NCBI RefSeq assembly: GCF_040358255.1
Contig: NZ_CP132938.1
Coordinates: 496,001 to 560,000, forward strand
Reading direction: 5' to 3'
DNA: 64,000 nucleotides
Origin: Tunturibacter gelidoferens
GTDB lineage: Bacteria > Acidobacteriota > Terriglobia > Terriglobales > Acidobacteriaceae
This document shows, in pieces, positions 1 through 8,957 of this stretch. The notes under the pieces are model-generated. The model made no database searches. It was not told where the DNA came from and saw only the letters and a program-made list of their open reading frames with translations. The translations under genes were made by a program, and so were the position numbers. Within the stretch, counting starts at the first letter, position 1, and each line of letters opens with the position of its first letter.

Positions 1-156
1 TTCGTCATCGCCGCCGGTCTGGCTTTTCTCGAAACCGGCGCAGCCTCATTCGTCACCCAGCTGGGCGAACCCGAGACCTCCGAGCGAAGACTCAACTTCG
101 CCCAGTCCTTCAACCCGCCCGGAACCATCGCCGGCGCTCTCATCGGCCGACCTGTT
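1..156 (+). pseudogene. Truncated FucP-like sugar/H+ symporter fragment (5' end outside window)
   Basis: Frame 1 reads as the middle of a fucose-permease-type MFS transporter: the run FVIAAGLAFLETGAASFV followed by TQLGEPETSERRLNFAQSFN matches the conserved LET-A-NPF and RLN-AQ-FN region of FucP as I remember it. Similarity stops abruptly after GTIAGALIG near base 153. The frame stays open to a stop at 577-579, but the later residues are Pro/Arg/Ser-rich, with no membrane segments. The C-terminal half of a normal FucP (about 420 residues) is therefore missing, so the gene is probably broken by a deletion or rearrangement. The 5' part lies outside the window, so whether the N-terminal half is intact cannot be judged. 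Confidence 0.6.
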
Positions 157-360
157 TCTTCAACGCCCGACCTGTTCCCCACCGCCCCGACCTTTTTCCC
201 CATCGTGCGGACTGCTGGTTCAAGTTGGCGTCTCCGACAAGTGGCGCCCCGCAAGCGTCATCTCGACCGAAGTCGCGCGGTCCCATCGCGCGACGCAGTG
301 GAGAGACCCCCGCATTTCGTCCGTATCCCCACGGTTGCCGACCAATCCGAAAACCAGCCT

Positions 361-483
361 CTACCGCAATCCAGAGCGGCGTTCGCCAGGGTGAACTCTT
401 CTATCTCGTGCCAGCACCACCAAAGCGCCGATCATTCCAAGAAACGGCAGCAGGAGAAAGATAAACACATAGATGTTCATCAT
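361..483 (-). CDS. Small membrane protein, 40 residues
   Basis: Short ORF starting ATGATG at 483 and reading MMNIYVFIFLLLPFLGMIGA, then a basic tail ending in RRSGLR. It has one strongly hydrophobic N-terminal segment and a cytoplasmic-looking Arg-rich C-terminus. An AGAGG Shine-Dalgarno lies 6 bases upstream of the start. It is divergent from the marR-clcA operon and shares its promoter region, which carries a palindrome at 558-572. I do not recognise a family. The RBS and compositional signal favour a real small protein, but a chance ORF is possible. Confidence 0.45.
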   Translation of the reverse strand: MMNIYVFIFLLLPFLGMIGALVVLARDRRVHPGERRSGLR

Positions 484-557
484 TTGACACCTCTTCGACC
501 CAACAGCCGGAGCCCGCGGAGCCGCTCAGCAAGACTGCCGGACTCTGCCGCAGATCA

Positions 558-572
558 TATCGTGTTACGATA
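558..572. promoter_or_regulatory. Putative operator: perfect inverted repeat TATCGT-GTT-ACGATA
   Basis: A perfect 6-3-6 inverted repeat lies 17 bases upstream of the MarR-family start codon and between divergent genes. MarR regulators typically bind short palindromes in their own promoters, so this is a natural autoregulatory site. The assignment is by position and symmetry only. Confidence 0.5.
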
Positions 573-589
573 CTCTTAGAGGGAAGTTC

Positions 590-1006
590 GTGTCCAGAAA
601 AACCGATCGCAACGAGATTCAGCTGCTGGCCAAGTTTCGATCCGAAATTCGACACTTCCTCCAGTTCAGCGAACAAGCCGCCACCGCAGCCGGCCTCCAG
701 CCGCAACAGCACCAGCTCATGTTGCAGATCGCCGGAGCTCCCGACGACACCCTCGTCACCATCTCCCACATCGCCGAGGTGATGGGCCTGCGACACCACA
801 CCGTCGTCGAGCTCAGCAAACGGTGCGAGCTGGCAGGTCTGGTGCGACGAACCCACGATCAGAACGACCGCAGGTGGGTGGTGCTCGAACTCACCGCGCA
901 GGGTCAGGAGGCGCTTCGTCAGCTCTCTGAGGCCCATGCCCAACAACTACGCGAACTGGCCCCCAGCCTTATCCAGGCCCTCACCCGCATCCGCAACACA
1001 AAATGA
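590..1006 (+). CDS. MarR-family winged-helix transcriptional regulator
   Basis: 138 residues, the usual size for MarR proteins, starting at GTG 590 with AGAGGGA just upstream. The central part reads as a winged helix: TISHIAEVMGLRHHTVVELS is the recognition helix region, followed by the DQNDRRWVVLELTAQG wing, which matches the D-x-R-D/R signature of the family. It overlaps the ClC gene by four bases (ATGA), so the two are translationally coupled. Likely role: autoregulation and control of the downstream anion transporter through the palindrome at 558-572. The ligand cannot be told from sequence. Confidence 0.85.
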   Translation: MSRKTDRNEIQLLAKFRSEIRHFLQFSEQAATAAGLQPQQHQLMLQIAGAPDDTLVTISHIAEVMGLRHHTVVELSKRCELAGLVRRTHDQNDRRWVVLELTAQGQEALRQLSEAHAQQLRELAPSLIQALTRIRNTK

Positions 1007-2709
1007 TCGCTGCGCCGCATGAAACACAACCTCAGAACACAACCTCGGAATCACAAAACCGAAACACAAACTCAGCAGAGGGAAGGACAAACTTGAAGTC
1101 AGAACCATCCATTCTCAAGGATTTCACGGTTGATCGACGGGTCTGGCTGCTCTCCGGCGTCTCCATCGGCATCGGTCTATGCGCCACCCTGCTCGCCGTT
1201 CTACTCCTGCGTGCTATCGCATTCTCAACCAACATCTTCTACTACCACCGCTTCAGCCTCGCCCCGGTCTCTCCCGCAGGAAGCCACCTAGGACATTGGA
1301 TGGTCGTCGTCCCAGTCCTGGGAGGCCTGCTCGTTGGCCTTATGGCGCGCTTCGGCTCGGATAAGATCCGCGGGCACGGTATCCCGGAAGCTATCGAAGC
1401 CATCCTCCTGCATCGCGCTAAAGTTGCTCCGAAGATTGCCCTCCTGAAACCCATCTCCGCCGCCATTGCGATCGGCTCAGGCGGCCCATTCGGCGCCGAA
1501 GGCCCCATCATCATGACCGGCGGAGCCGTGGGATCGCTCATTGGTCAGTGGATGCACGTCACCGATGCAGAGAGAACCACGCTCCTCGTCGCCGGTGCGG
1601 CAGCGGGCATGTCGGCAACCTTTGCCACGCCCGTGGCTGCCATTCTTCTTGCCGTCGAACTCCTTCTCTTCGAATGGCGCCCGCGAAGCCTGGTCCCGGT
1701 AGCGATTGCCAGCGTCACAGCATCACTCTTCCGGGTCTACTGGCTTGGCGCGGGGCCGATCTTTCCTATGCCGGTCATAACCGGAACTCATGGTGCTCCC
1801 TTCGTGATCGGCGCTCTCTTCCTGGGTGCTCTCCTCGGCCTCATCGCTGCCGGCATGAGCCGCATGATGTATGCCTTCGAGGATCTATTCGAGCACCTGC
1901 ATCTCCACTGGATGTGGTGGCCCGCAATCGGCGGCATTGGCATTGGAGTCGGTGGCCTCTTCTTCCCCCGGGGCCTTGGAGTCGGGTACGACAACATCGC
2001 CGAACTGCTTCACGGGACTCCCACGATTGGCCTCATCGTAGGAATTCTGCTCGCAAAGTCGCTCATGTGGGCCTTCTCCCTGGGATCGGGAACCTCCGGC
2101 GGCGTGCTCGCTCCCCTACTCATGATCGGCGGAGCCGTAGGCGCACTGGCCGGGCACCTTACTCATGCTCCCGCCGAAACTCAAGCGCTCTGGGCCCTGA
2201 TCGGCATGGGAGCGATGCTCGCAGGATCGCTTGGTGTCCCTCTCACCGCCATCCTGTTCAGCCTCGAGGTCACTCACTGTCTCCCCGCCCTGCTCCCGCT
2301 TGCCACGGCCTGCATCGCATCCTACCTCATCACCGCCCTCATCATGCCTCGATCGATTCTGACCGAAAAGCTCAGCCGGCGAGGCTATCATCTGACTCGC
2401 GAGTACGGCGTCGACCCGCTTGAGCTCGTCCTTGTTCGCGAGGTCATGTCGCCCCTCACAAAGGACACCCCAACCGCTCCACTCCCGGCCGCTTACTCTT
2501 ACTCCGACTCGACCACCCGCGGAGCCGCAGAGCTGATGGCGATGGAAGGTTTAGAAACATTGGCGGTCGTAGACCGTTCCAACGGGCAGATATGCGGCGA
2601 GCTTTCACTCAGGGATCTGCTTCGCGGCAGAGAACGATCGCTCGAACGTGAAAGCGAGCGCCTACGGCTCTTCAGCTACGTTCCCCCCGAACAGGACGGT
2701 CACAACTGA
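1003..2709 (+). CDS. clcA: ClC-family chloride channel/transporter with C-terminal CBS-like domain
   Basis: 568 residues with about ten hydrophobic segments. The three ClC selectivity-filter motifs are visible: GHGIP (about 124-128, in place of GSGIP), GAEGP (164-168, carrying the gating glutamate) and GVLAP (about 365, for GxFxP). After the membrane domain the chain carries a partial CBS-type cytoplasmic region (EVMSPL, then ELMAMEGLETLAVVD). The position matching the internal proton glutamate of E. coli ClC-ec1 reads AVEL, with Leu where Glu203 would be. This would argue against classical 2:1 Cl-/H+ exchange. It is the second gene of the marR operon and overlaps marR by four bases. Confidence 0.88.
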   Translation: MIAAPHETQPQNTTSESQNRNTNSAEGRTNLKSEPSILKDFTVDRRVWLLSGVSIGIGLCATLLAVLLLRAIAFSTNIFYYHRFSLAPVSPAGSHLGHWMVVVPVLGGLLVGLMARFGSDKIRGHGIPEAIEAILLHRAKVAPKIALLKPISAAIAIGSGGPFGAEGPIIMTGGAVGSLIGQWMHVTDAERTTLLVAGAAAGMSATFATPVAAILLAVELLLFEWRPRSLVPVAIASVTASLFRVYWLGAGPIFPMPVITGTHGAPFVIGALFLGALLGLIAAGMSRMMYAFEDLFEHLHLHWMWWPAIGGIGIGVGGLFFPRGLGVGYDNIAELLHGTPTIGLIVGILLAKSLMWAFSLGSGTSGGVLAPLLMIGGAVGALAGHLTHAPAETQALWALIGMGAMLAGSLGVPLTAILFSLEVTHCLPALLPLATACIASYLITALIMPRSILTEKLSRRGYHLTREYGVDPLELVLVREVMSPLTKDTPTAPLPAAYSYSDSTTRGAAELMAMEGLETLAVVDRSNGQICGELSLRDLLRGRERSLERESERLRLFSYVPPEQDGHN

Positions 2710-2832
2710 GCGGCTACCGAACGCCGCAAAATACGCCTCTGTCGGCTCTGCCTCTCGCTCTGCATATAGCTGGCGAAGCCTTGAACCAGCAAAGCCTTGA
2801 GTTGGCGAAGCTTGTATTAGGCTGACGCATTA
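2710..2832. other. Intergenic region before tandem array; degenerate repeat-like
   Basis: No gene is seen. The stretch contains degraded relatives of the array units that follow (GAAGCCTTGA, AAAGCCTTGAGTTGGCGAAG). Confidence 0.3.
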
Positions 2833-3064
2833 GGCCTTTGCTGTCATGCTGAATGTACTAAGCCTTTGCTGTCATCCTCAGCGCCACTAAGCCTTTGCCG
2901 TCATCCTGAGCGCACGAGGCCTTTGCTGTCATGCTGAACGCATTATGCTTTGCTGTCATCCTGAGCACACTAGGCCTTTGCTGTCATCCTGAGCGCATTA
3001 AGCCTTGGCTGTCATCCTGAACGTATTAGGCTTTTGCTGTCATCCTGAGCGCAGCGAAGGATCC
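2833..3064. repeat. Tandem array of eight ~28-bp units ending in a GTCATCCTGAGCG repeat
   Basis: Eight consecutive imperfect units begin at 2833, 2861, 2890, 2918, 2946, 2973, 3001 and 3029. Each has the form GGCCTTTGCTGTCATCCTGA followed by a short variable tail ending in TTA or CTA. Unit length is 27-29 bp. The last unit runs into GCAGCGAAGGATCC, the end of a widespread dispersed bacterial repeat built on GTCATCCTGAGCGNAGCGAA. The units differ by scattered substitutions and there are no unique spacers, so this is a minisatellite-like expansion and not a CRISPR. Confidence 0.85.
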
Positions 3065-3258
3065 CAAGGAACTCCGTCCTGCTCAAACCGCTCGTCCCTT
3101 TCCACCCACCCTCTTCACGTCGTTGTCTGTCGCCCTCACAGTTTCATCGCGGGAGCCGCAATCGAAGGACATCCTGCTCCCCCTAACGCGAGGATCTTCA
3201 CCTTCTTTTCAGCCCCACCTGTCCAGCCGTCACGCGCTCTGAGGGTCGACATTGCCCA

Positions 3259-3420
3259 GCCAGAAAATAAAGTTCAAAACCGTGTCACTTTTTTAGGCTC
3301 CCGAAGAGTGGATGTTTAAACTCCACGTCCACCACGCAAAACACCACGTTATCACCATCAAAAAACCACATTCAAACACCCACTTTTCTCAAAAACCCGT
3401 GCAAAAACCACACTTCACCC
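3259..3420. repeat. Dispersed CACCA/ACCACA-rich intergenic repeat, copy 1
   Basis: This stretch aligns with 32773-32945. Both begin with (A/G)AAAATAAA, continue to a TTTAAAC or CTTAAAC motif and then to a long C/A-rich run built on CACCACG and AAACACC. The copies are diverged but collinear. No protein is supported; the open frame over 3312-3506 follows from the skewed composition. Confidence 0.65.
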
Positions 3421-3444
3421 ACGAATATTTTTTTCTTCCTTCGA

Positions 3445-3484
3445 CAAAAAATAACGGCCGAACCTTAAGAAGGTCCGGCCGTCA
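3445..3484 (-). terminator. Rho-independent terminator of typA
   Basis: ACGGCCG-A-ACCTT pairs with AAGGT-C-CGGCCGT around a 3-base loop (3454-3482). Read on the minus strand the stem is followed by TTATTTTTT. It lies 23 bases past the typA stop. Confidence 0.85.
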
Positions 3485-3506
3485 AGAAACCATATTTTGT
3501 CCGTAG

Positions 3507-5339
3507 TTATTCGCTGCCGCCCTTGCGGGGACGACGGTTCGCCTGAAGCACCTTCTTCCGCATACGCAACGACTTAGGCGTAACCTCAACCAGCTCATCA
3601 TCCGCAATGAACTCAATACACTGCTCCAGCGTCAGCTGCTTGTAGGGAACCAGCCGCACAGCATCATCCGAACCTGAAGCACGCATATTCGAGAGCTTCT
3701 TCTCGCGAACGCAGTTGACATCGAGATCGTTGTCTCGCGAATGCTCGCCAACCACCATGCCTTCATACACTTCCACGCCATCCGAAACAAACAGAACGCC
3801 GCGGTCCTGCAGACCTTCCAGCGCATAAGCAGTCGTAGTCCCCTGACGGTCAGAGATCAAAGCACCCGACAAACGCTGCGGAATCTCACCCTGATAAGCG
3901 ATATAGCCATCAAGAATCGAATTCATGATGATCGTTCCACGCGTCTCGGTAAGCATCTCAGAACGCAGGCCAATCAGACCACGCGAGGGGATACGAAACT
4001 CCATACGGACGCGGCCTGAGCCGTGATTGATCATCTTGACCATCTCGCCTTTTCTCGGCCCAAGGCGCTCAATAACGGTGCCAACGAAGTTTTCAGGAAC
4101 GTCAATCGACAGGTGCTCAACCGGCTCCATCACAGCATCATCGATCTTCTTGGTAACGATTTCGGGACGGCTCGCCATGAGCTCGAAGCCCTCGCGACGC
4201 ATCATCTCGATGAGGATGCCCAGCTGAAGTTCGCCGCGGCCCAGCACCTTGAAGGAGTCCGGAGAACCGGTGTCCTGCATCTTGAGCGAGACATTGGTAA
4301 GGAGCTCTTTGTCCAGGCGATCGCGGAGGTTTCGCGAGGTAACAAACTTGCCTTCGCGGCCAGCGAATGGGGAGTTGTTGACGTTGAACTGAATAGCAAT
4401 CGTAGGCTCATCGATGGTGATCTGGGGAAGAGGCTGCGGATTCTCGATGTCGCAGAAGCTCTCTCCGATAAAGATGCCAGGGATGCCGGCGATAGCGACA
4501 ATGTCGCCTACCTGTGTCTCTTCAATGTCGGTGCGCTTGAGCCCGGAGAAGCTGAAGAGCTTGGTGATTTTGTGCTTGGTGAAGGTGCCGTCGATCTTGG
4601 CGACGTTGTACTCCTGGCCGGTGCGCATAGTGCCGTTGAAGACGCGGCCGATGGCGAGACGACCAAGGTAGTCGGAGTAGTCGAGGTTGGTGACCAGGAT
4701 CTGGAGGGTGCCTTCGGGATCGCCCTTGGAGACAGGAATGGTCTGGACGATCTGCTCGAAAAGGGGCTGGAGATCCGTGCCGGGGGTCGCGAGATCGTTC
4801 GTCGCGGTGCCGAGCTTTCCGTTGGTGTAGAGCACTGGGAAGTCGAGGACGGACTCGTCTGCGTCGAGGTCGATGAAGAGGTCGTAGACTTCGTTCAGGA
4901 CCTCCTGGGGACGCGCGTCAGGGCGGTCAATCTTGTTGATGACAACCATGGGCGTGAGGCCAGCTTCGAGGGCCTTCGAAAGAACGTAGCGAGTCTGCGG
5001 CAGGGGGCCTTCCGAGGCATCGACAAGAAGAACTACGCCGTCAACCATCTTGAGGGCGCGCTCTACTTCGCCGCCGAAGTCGGCGTGGCCTGGAGTGTCG
5101 ACGATGTTGATCTTATTGTCGTGATAGTAGAGGGCGGTGTTCTTCGCAAGAATAGTGATGCCGCGCTCTTTTTCAAGATCGTTGGAGTCCATGACGCGGT
5201 CGGTGACGGCTTCGTTGGACCGAAAAGTCCCGGACTGGCGAAGCATGGCGTCGACGAGCGTGGTCTTGCCATGGTCAACGTGGGCGATGATCGCGATATT
5301 GAAGATAGGCTTAACGGCTACTGCGGTTGAGTTGCTCAC
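3507..5339 (-). CDS. typA: TypA/BipA ribosome-associated GTPase
   Basis: 610 residues, the normal TypA length. The GTPase motifs are clear: AHVDHGKTT (about 19-27), [14 protein letters not shown] (G3) and [10 protein letters not shown] (G4). The EF-G-like domains follow, then the TypA-specific C-terminal region ([17 protein letters not shown]). It acts on the 50S subunit during ribosome assembly and stress adaptation. The start is GTG at 5339 with only a weak upstream AGGA, so a start a few codons later cannot be excluded. It is monocistronic, with its own terminator. Confidence 0.95.
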   Translation of the reverse strand: MSNSTAVAVKPIFNIAIIAHVDHGKTTLVDAMLRQSGTFRSNEAVTDRVMDSNDLEKERGITILAKNTALYYHDNKINIVDTPGHADFGGEVERALKMVDGVVLLVDASEGPLPQTRYVLSKALEAGLTPMVVINKIDRPDARPQEVLNEVYDLFIDLDADESVLDFPVLYTNGKLGTATNDLATPGTDLQPLFEQIVQTIPVSKGDPEGTLQILVTNLDYSDYLGRLAIGRVFNGTMRTGQEYNVAKIDGTFTKHKITKLFSFSGLKRTDIEETQVGDIVAIAGIPGIFIGESFCDIENPQPLPQITIDEPTIAIQFNVNNSPFAGREGKFVTSRNLRDRLDKELLTNVSLKMQDTGSPDSFKVLGRGELQLGILIEMMRREGFELMASRPEIVTKKIDDAVMEPVEHLSIDVPENFVGTVIERLGPRKGEMVKMINHGSGRVRMEFRIPSRGLIGLRSEMLTETRGTIIMNSILDGYIAYQGEIPQRLSGALISDRQGTTTAYALEGLQDRGVLFVSDGVEVYEGMVVGEHSRDNDLDVNCVREKKLSNMRASGSDDAVRLVPYKQLTLEQCIEFIADDELVEVTPKSLRMRKKVLQANRRPRKGGSE

Positions 5340-5620
5340 TGCGTTTATGTCCTGTCTGTGCGCTTAGGGGTGGTGTTTTGGGGAAAGTGCGCGTCCTTAC
5401 TAGTTTAGCCTAGTTGGGCACATGCTGGCCTCTAAAATATGCGGGACGGCAAGAAGATACGGTGAATGGTGGAGCGTAAGACGCTGATTCGAGGAAGCTC
5501 GAATGCGGAGGAAGCTCGTCGACGATTCGTAAATGTTTAGAGAAGACGTGGACCCTTCTGTGATTCGCCCTCATCCATTAGATGGCTATCGAATTGATGG
5601 ACCACAGGAGAACATCAGGC
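5340..5620. other. Divergent intergenic region typA / SDR
   Basis: 281 bases between divergent starts, expected to hold both promoters. Two CTAGTT words (5399-5404 and 5410-5415) lie upstream of typA. No confident promoter hexamers or RNA element were identified. Confidence 0.3.
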
Positions 5621-6373
5621 ATGAGCAAGCTCACAGGAAAAGTGGCAGTGGTAACAGGTGCATCGAAGGGCATTGGAGCGTCGATCGCGGAACATTTTGG
5701 CGCAGCTGGGGCGTCCGTTATTGTGAACTACAGCAGTAGCAAGGCCGGCGCGGATGCTGTGGTTGCGAAGATTACCGCAAAGGGCGGCAAGGCGATCGCT
5801 GTGCAGGGCGATGTCTCGAAGCCGGAAGACATTGCGCAACTGTTCGCAGAGACCAAGAAGGCTTACGGAAAGCTGGATATTTTGGTGAATAACGCCGGAA
5901 TCTATGACTTCAAACCGCTTGGCGAGATTACGGAGGAGCATTTTCATAAGCAGTTCAACCTGAATGTTCTCGGCCTGTTGCTCACGACTCAGGAGGCGGT
6001 GAAGTTGATTGGTCCGGAGGGCGGTTCGATCATCAATATCAGCTCGCTTGTCGGTCAGATGCCCGCGCCTACCTGGTCTGTCTACAGCGCGACGAAGGCT
6101 GCGGTGGACTCATTGGCTGTTTCGCTTTCGCAGGAACTGGGGCCGAAGAAGATTCGCGTGAACTCGCTGAATCCGGGCATGGTGGAGACGGAGGGACTGC
6201 ATGCTGTTGGTTTCGCAGGTAGCGACTTCCAGAAGCATACGGAGGCAACGACACCGCTTGGACGTATTGCGCAGCCCGAGGACATCGCGACGGCGGCTGT
6301 GTTCTTTGCTTCCGACGATGCGGGCTGGGTCACGGGCCAGACGCTGATGTTGGCGGGGGGCAAACGGATGTAA
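5621..6373 (+). CDS. Short-chain dehydrogenase/reductase (3-oxoacyl-ACP reductase-like)
   Basis: 250 residues, classical SDR size. It has the cofactor motif TGASKGIG (12-19), NNAG, a catalytic Ser in INISSLVGQ and YSATK with the Tyr-x3-Lys pair. The VNSLNPGMVETEG segment and the C-terminal GWVTGQTLMLAGG are typical of FabG/glucose-dehydrogenase-like enzymes. The start is placed at ATG 5621 because CAGGAGA lies 10 bases upstream; an upstream ATG at 5582 would add a non-homologous tail. It stands alone and the substrate is unknown. Confidence 0.88.
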   Translation: MSKLTGKVAVVTGASKGIGASIAEHFGAAGASVIVNYSSSKAGADAVVAKITAKGGKAIAVQGDVSKPEDIAQLFAETKKAYGKLDILVNNAGIYDFKPLGEITEEHFHKQFNLNVLGLLLTTQEAVKLIGPEGGSIINISSLVGQMPAPTWSVYSATKAAVDSLAVSLSQELGPKKIRVNSLNPGMVETEGLHAVGFAGSDFQKHTEATTPLGRIAQPEDIATAAVFFASDDAGWVTGQTLMLAGGKRM

Positions 6374-6451
6374 GTTTGCAGGTTCACGGAAAGTATGGCT
6401 GGTGGTGACGGTCTCTCTTTTTTGATTTTCGAAGACTCGGCCAGATTGGGT

Positions 6452-6480
6452 TTGGATGCTTGGGAATGTCCCGCTATACT
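6452..6480 (+). promoter_or_regulatory. Sigma-70-type promoter for the ATP-grasp/Alpha-E operon
   Basis: TTGGAT (6452-6457), a 17-base spacer and TATACT (6475-6480). Transcription would begin near 6487, leaving a leader of only about five bases before ATG 6492. This also rules out the longer ORF start at 6456, which would lie inside the promoter. Confidence 0.65.
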
Positions 6481-6491
6481 CAAGGCTCCTA

Positions 6492-7958
6492 ATGCATCCA
6501 ACCCAGTCATCCCAGTTCGAGCATGCGGCCCTGAAAAACTATCTGCTGGACCATGCCTATGACGAGATGTTCACTGGACTCGGCGACCTGCACCAGCACT
6601 GCGAACCGCTGCTGGAACACTTTTCGTTGCTGCCTTCGGAAGAGCTGCAACGGAGAAAACAGGCGGCGGACCTTAGCTTCCTGAATCAAGGCATCACGTT
6701 TACGGTGTACGGCCGCGAAGAAGGAACGGAGAAGATCTTTCCGTATGACCTGATTCCACGGATTATTACGGCAGCCGAGTGGGCGACGGTGGAGCACGGG
6801 CTGACGCAACGGATTACGGCACTGAATCTTTTTCTCAAGGACATCTATAACGAGGGACGAATTCTGGATGACGGAATCGTGCCGCGTGAGGTGGTTTATA
6901 GCTGCAAACACTACAGGCGGCAGATGATGGGTTTGCAGGTTCCCCGGAATGTCTACATTGCTGTCTGCGGGACCGACCTGATCCGATTGGAGAACGGCGA
7001 GTTTGTGGTGCTGGAGGATAATCTGCGCGTACCTAGCGGGGTCAGCTATATGCTGACCAATCGCAGGGTGATGAAGCGGATCTTTCCGCAGCTCTTTCGA
7101 AGCTACAACGTGCGACCGATTGAACAGTACACACAATTGCTGTTGGGAACGTTGCGATCATTGGCGCCCGAGGGGCGACCGGAGCCGAATATCGTGCTGC
7201 TGTCGCCAGGAGTGTTTAACTCGGCTTACTTTGAGCATGCGTATCTTGCGCGTCAGATGGGGATCGAACTGGTTGAAGGACGCGATCTGGTAACGCACGA
7301 CAACGTTGTGTACATGCGGACGACGATCGGGTTGCGGCGGGTGGATGTGATCTATCGGCGCGTGGATGATGACTTCATTGACCCCCTGGCGTTTCGCGGA
7401 GATTCAATTCTTGGAGTGGCTGGTCTGTTCAATGCTTACCGTGCTGGGAATGTGACACTGGCAAATGCGTTTGGTACCGGTGTGGCCGATGACAAGGCGC
7501 TCTATGCGTACGTTCCGGAGATTATCAAGTATTACCTGAGTGAAGAGCCGGTGCTGAAGAATGTCGAGACCTATCTGTTGACCAGACCTAAAGAGCGGCA
7601 ACATGTGTTGCAAAATCTTGACAAGCTGGTGGTAAAAGCGGTCGGCGAGAGCGGCGGGTATGGGATGCTAATCGGGCCGCAGTCGACCAAGGCAGAGCAG
7701 GAGGATTTTGCGCGGAAGATCGAGGCTGACCCAAGGAACTATATTGCTCAGCCTACGATCTCGTTTTCGCGAGCACCTTGTCTAATCGGAGACGAGTTGC
7801 AGCCGCGGCATGTGGATCTACGGCCATATGTGTTGTATGGGGATAAGGTGACGATTGTGCCAGGTGGATTGACGCGTGTGGCGCTGAATCAAGGATCGTT
7901 AGTGGTGAACTCGTCGCAGGGTGGCGGGAGTAAAGATACGTGGGTGCTGAGTCAGTAA
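6492..7958 (+). CDS. Circularly permuted ATP-grasp protein (type 2)
   Basis: 488 residues. The text matches the permuted ATP-grasp family found with Alpha-E proteins: [48 protein letters not shown] (a glycine-rich ATP-binding element) and a C-terminal [12 protein letters not shown] then GGLTRVAL. Family members are predicted to form amide or peptide bonds; the substrate is unknown. It is first in a tight operon with an Alpha-E protein (12-base gap), an acyltransferase-3 enzyme and a transglutaminase, the context described for a predicted peptide-synthesis or modification system. Confidence 0.88.
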   Translation: MHPTQSSQFEHAALKNYLLDHAYDEMFTGLGDLHQHCEPLLEHFSLLPSEELQRRKQAADLSFLNQGITFTVYGREEGTEKIFPYDLIPRIITAAEWATVEHGLTQRITALNLFLKDIYNEGRILDDGIVPREVVYSCKHYRRQMMGLQVPRNVYIAVCGTDLIRLENGEFVVLEDNLRVPSGVSYMLTNRRVMKRIFPQLFRSYNVRPIEQYTQLLLGTLRSLAPEGRPEPNIVLLSPGVFNSAYFEHAYLARQMGIELVEGRDLVTHDNVVYMRTTIGLRRVDVIYRRVDDDFIDPLAFRGDSILGVAGLFNAYRAGNVTLANAFGTGVADDKALYAYVPEIIKYYLSEEPVLKNVETYLLTRPKERQHVLQNLDKLVVKAVGESGGYGMLIGPQSTKAEQEDFARKIEADPRNYIAQPTISFSRAPCLIGDELQPRHVDLRPYVLYGDKVTIVPGGLTRVALNQGSLVVNSSQGGGSKDTWVLSQ

Positions 7959-7970
7959 AGGGAGTGGCGG

Positions 7971-8957
7971 ATGCTGTCACGTGTTGCGGATAGTTTGTAC
8001 TGGATGAGTCGGTATCTCGAACGCGCTGAGCATACAACGCGGCTGCTGGATGTGAATCTGAATCTCATGCTCGATGAGAGCCCGATCAGCGCAGAGCGGA
8101 GATGGCAGCGGGTGCTACAAGCGCTGGGCAAACCGAAGAATATCGAGTGGACAGGTGAGCCGTATGCGCTGACACAGGCGTTAACCTTCGACACGGAGAA
8201 CAAGGCTTCCATCCTGTCGTGCATCATTGCGGCGCGTGAGAACTCACGGCATGTGCGGGAGCAGATTTCTACGGAGCAGTGGCATCGGCTCAATAGCCTT
8301 TATTTACAGGTGACCCGGCCAGAGATGCAGCATCGGACTCAGTCAGAGGCTTTGGGGGCGGGGATGACGCAGCCTAGTGAGTTCCTGCAGTCAGTGATGG
8401 AGGCGGTGCATCAGTTCCAGGGGGTGACAGACTCGACGATGAACCACGGCGAAGGCTGGCAGTTCATTCAGGTCGGGCGGTATATCGAAAGGGCATGCGC
8501 GACGGCGTTATTGCTCCAGGCGTACCACATCGACCTTTGGGGGCACCCTGAGAGAATGGCCGATGGCAATGAGTACCTGGACTGGATGGGACTGTTACGC
8601 TCAGCGACAGCGTTTGAGGCTTACTGCAAGGTGTATACGGCGGATCTGACACCGGATCAAATCTTCGAGTTTCTTCTGCTCGATGAGGAGTTCCCGCACT
8701 CGGTGCGGTTTTCGATCGACAGCCTGCTGTGCGCGCTCGAAAAGATACAGGGAGACAGCGGGAAGAGTCGCGCCGAGGGCTTGCGGCGGTTGAGTGGGCG
8801 GCTGCAGTCTTCTCTGAGCTACAGCAGCGTGGATGAGATTTTGAGCCTGGATGTGCTGGCGTATCTGAGCAGCATTCAGGCACAATGCCGAGCGATTCAT
8901 GAGACGATCTACGAGTTGTACGTCGACTATTCCATTCAGGCGGCGCTGGCAGGGTAG
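7971..8957 (+). CDS. Alpha-E domain protein (DUF403)
   Basis: 328 residues, predicted all-helical. It begins MLSRVADSLYWMSRYLERAE, the hallmark of Alpha-E proteins (helical, E-rich motifs), and ends in a helical tail (HETIYELYVDYSIQAALAG). The family has no defined biochemical activity and is nearly always next to a permuted ATP-grasp and a transglutaminase. Here it follows the ATP-grasp gene by 12 bases and abuts the acyltransferase start, indicating one transcript. Confidence 0.9.
   Translation: MLSRVADSLYWMSRYLERAEHTTRLLDVNLNLMLDESPISAERRWQRVLQALGKPKNIEWTGEPYALTQALTFDTENKASILSCIIAARENSRHVREQISTEQWHRLNSLYLQVTRPEMQHRTQSEALGAGMTQPSEFLQSVMEAVHQFQGVTDSTMNHGEGWQFIQVGRYIERACATALLLQAYHIDLWGHPERMADGNEYLDWMGLLRSATAFEAYCKVYTADLTPDQIFEFLLLDEEFPHSVRFSIDSLLCALEKIQGDSGKSRAEGLRRLSGRLQSSLSYSSVDEILSLDVLAYLSSIQAQCRAIHETIYELYVDYSIQAALAG

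Noticed and set aside
2833..3064. Possible CRISPR array
   Set aside because: Units are contiguous with no unique spacers, and no cas gene is present.
3312..3506. 64-residue His/Lys-rich open frame
   Set aside because: Composition follows from the CACCA-rich repeat, and the end lies in the typA terminator.
4023..5330. 435-residue open frame antisense to typA
   Set aside because: Shadow of the well-supported typA gene, with Val/Asp/Glu-rich composition and no motifs.
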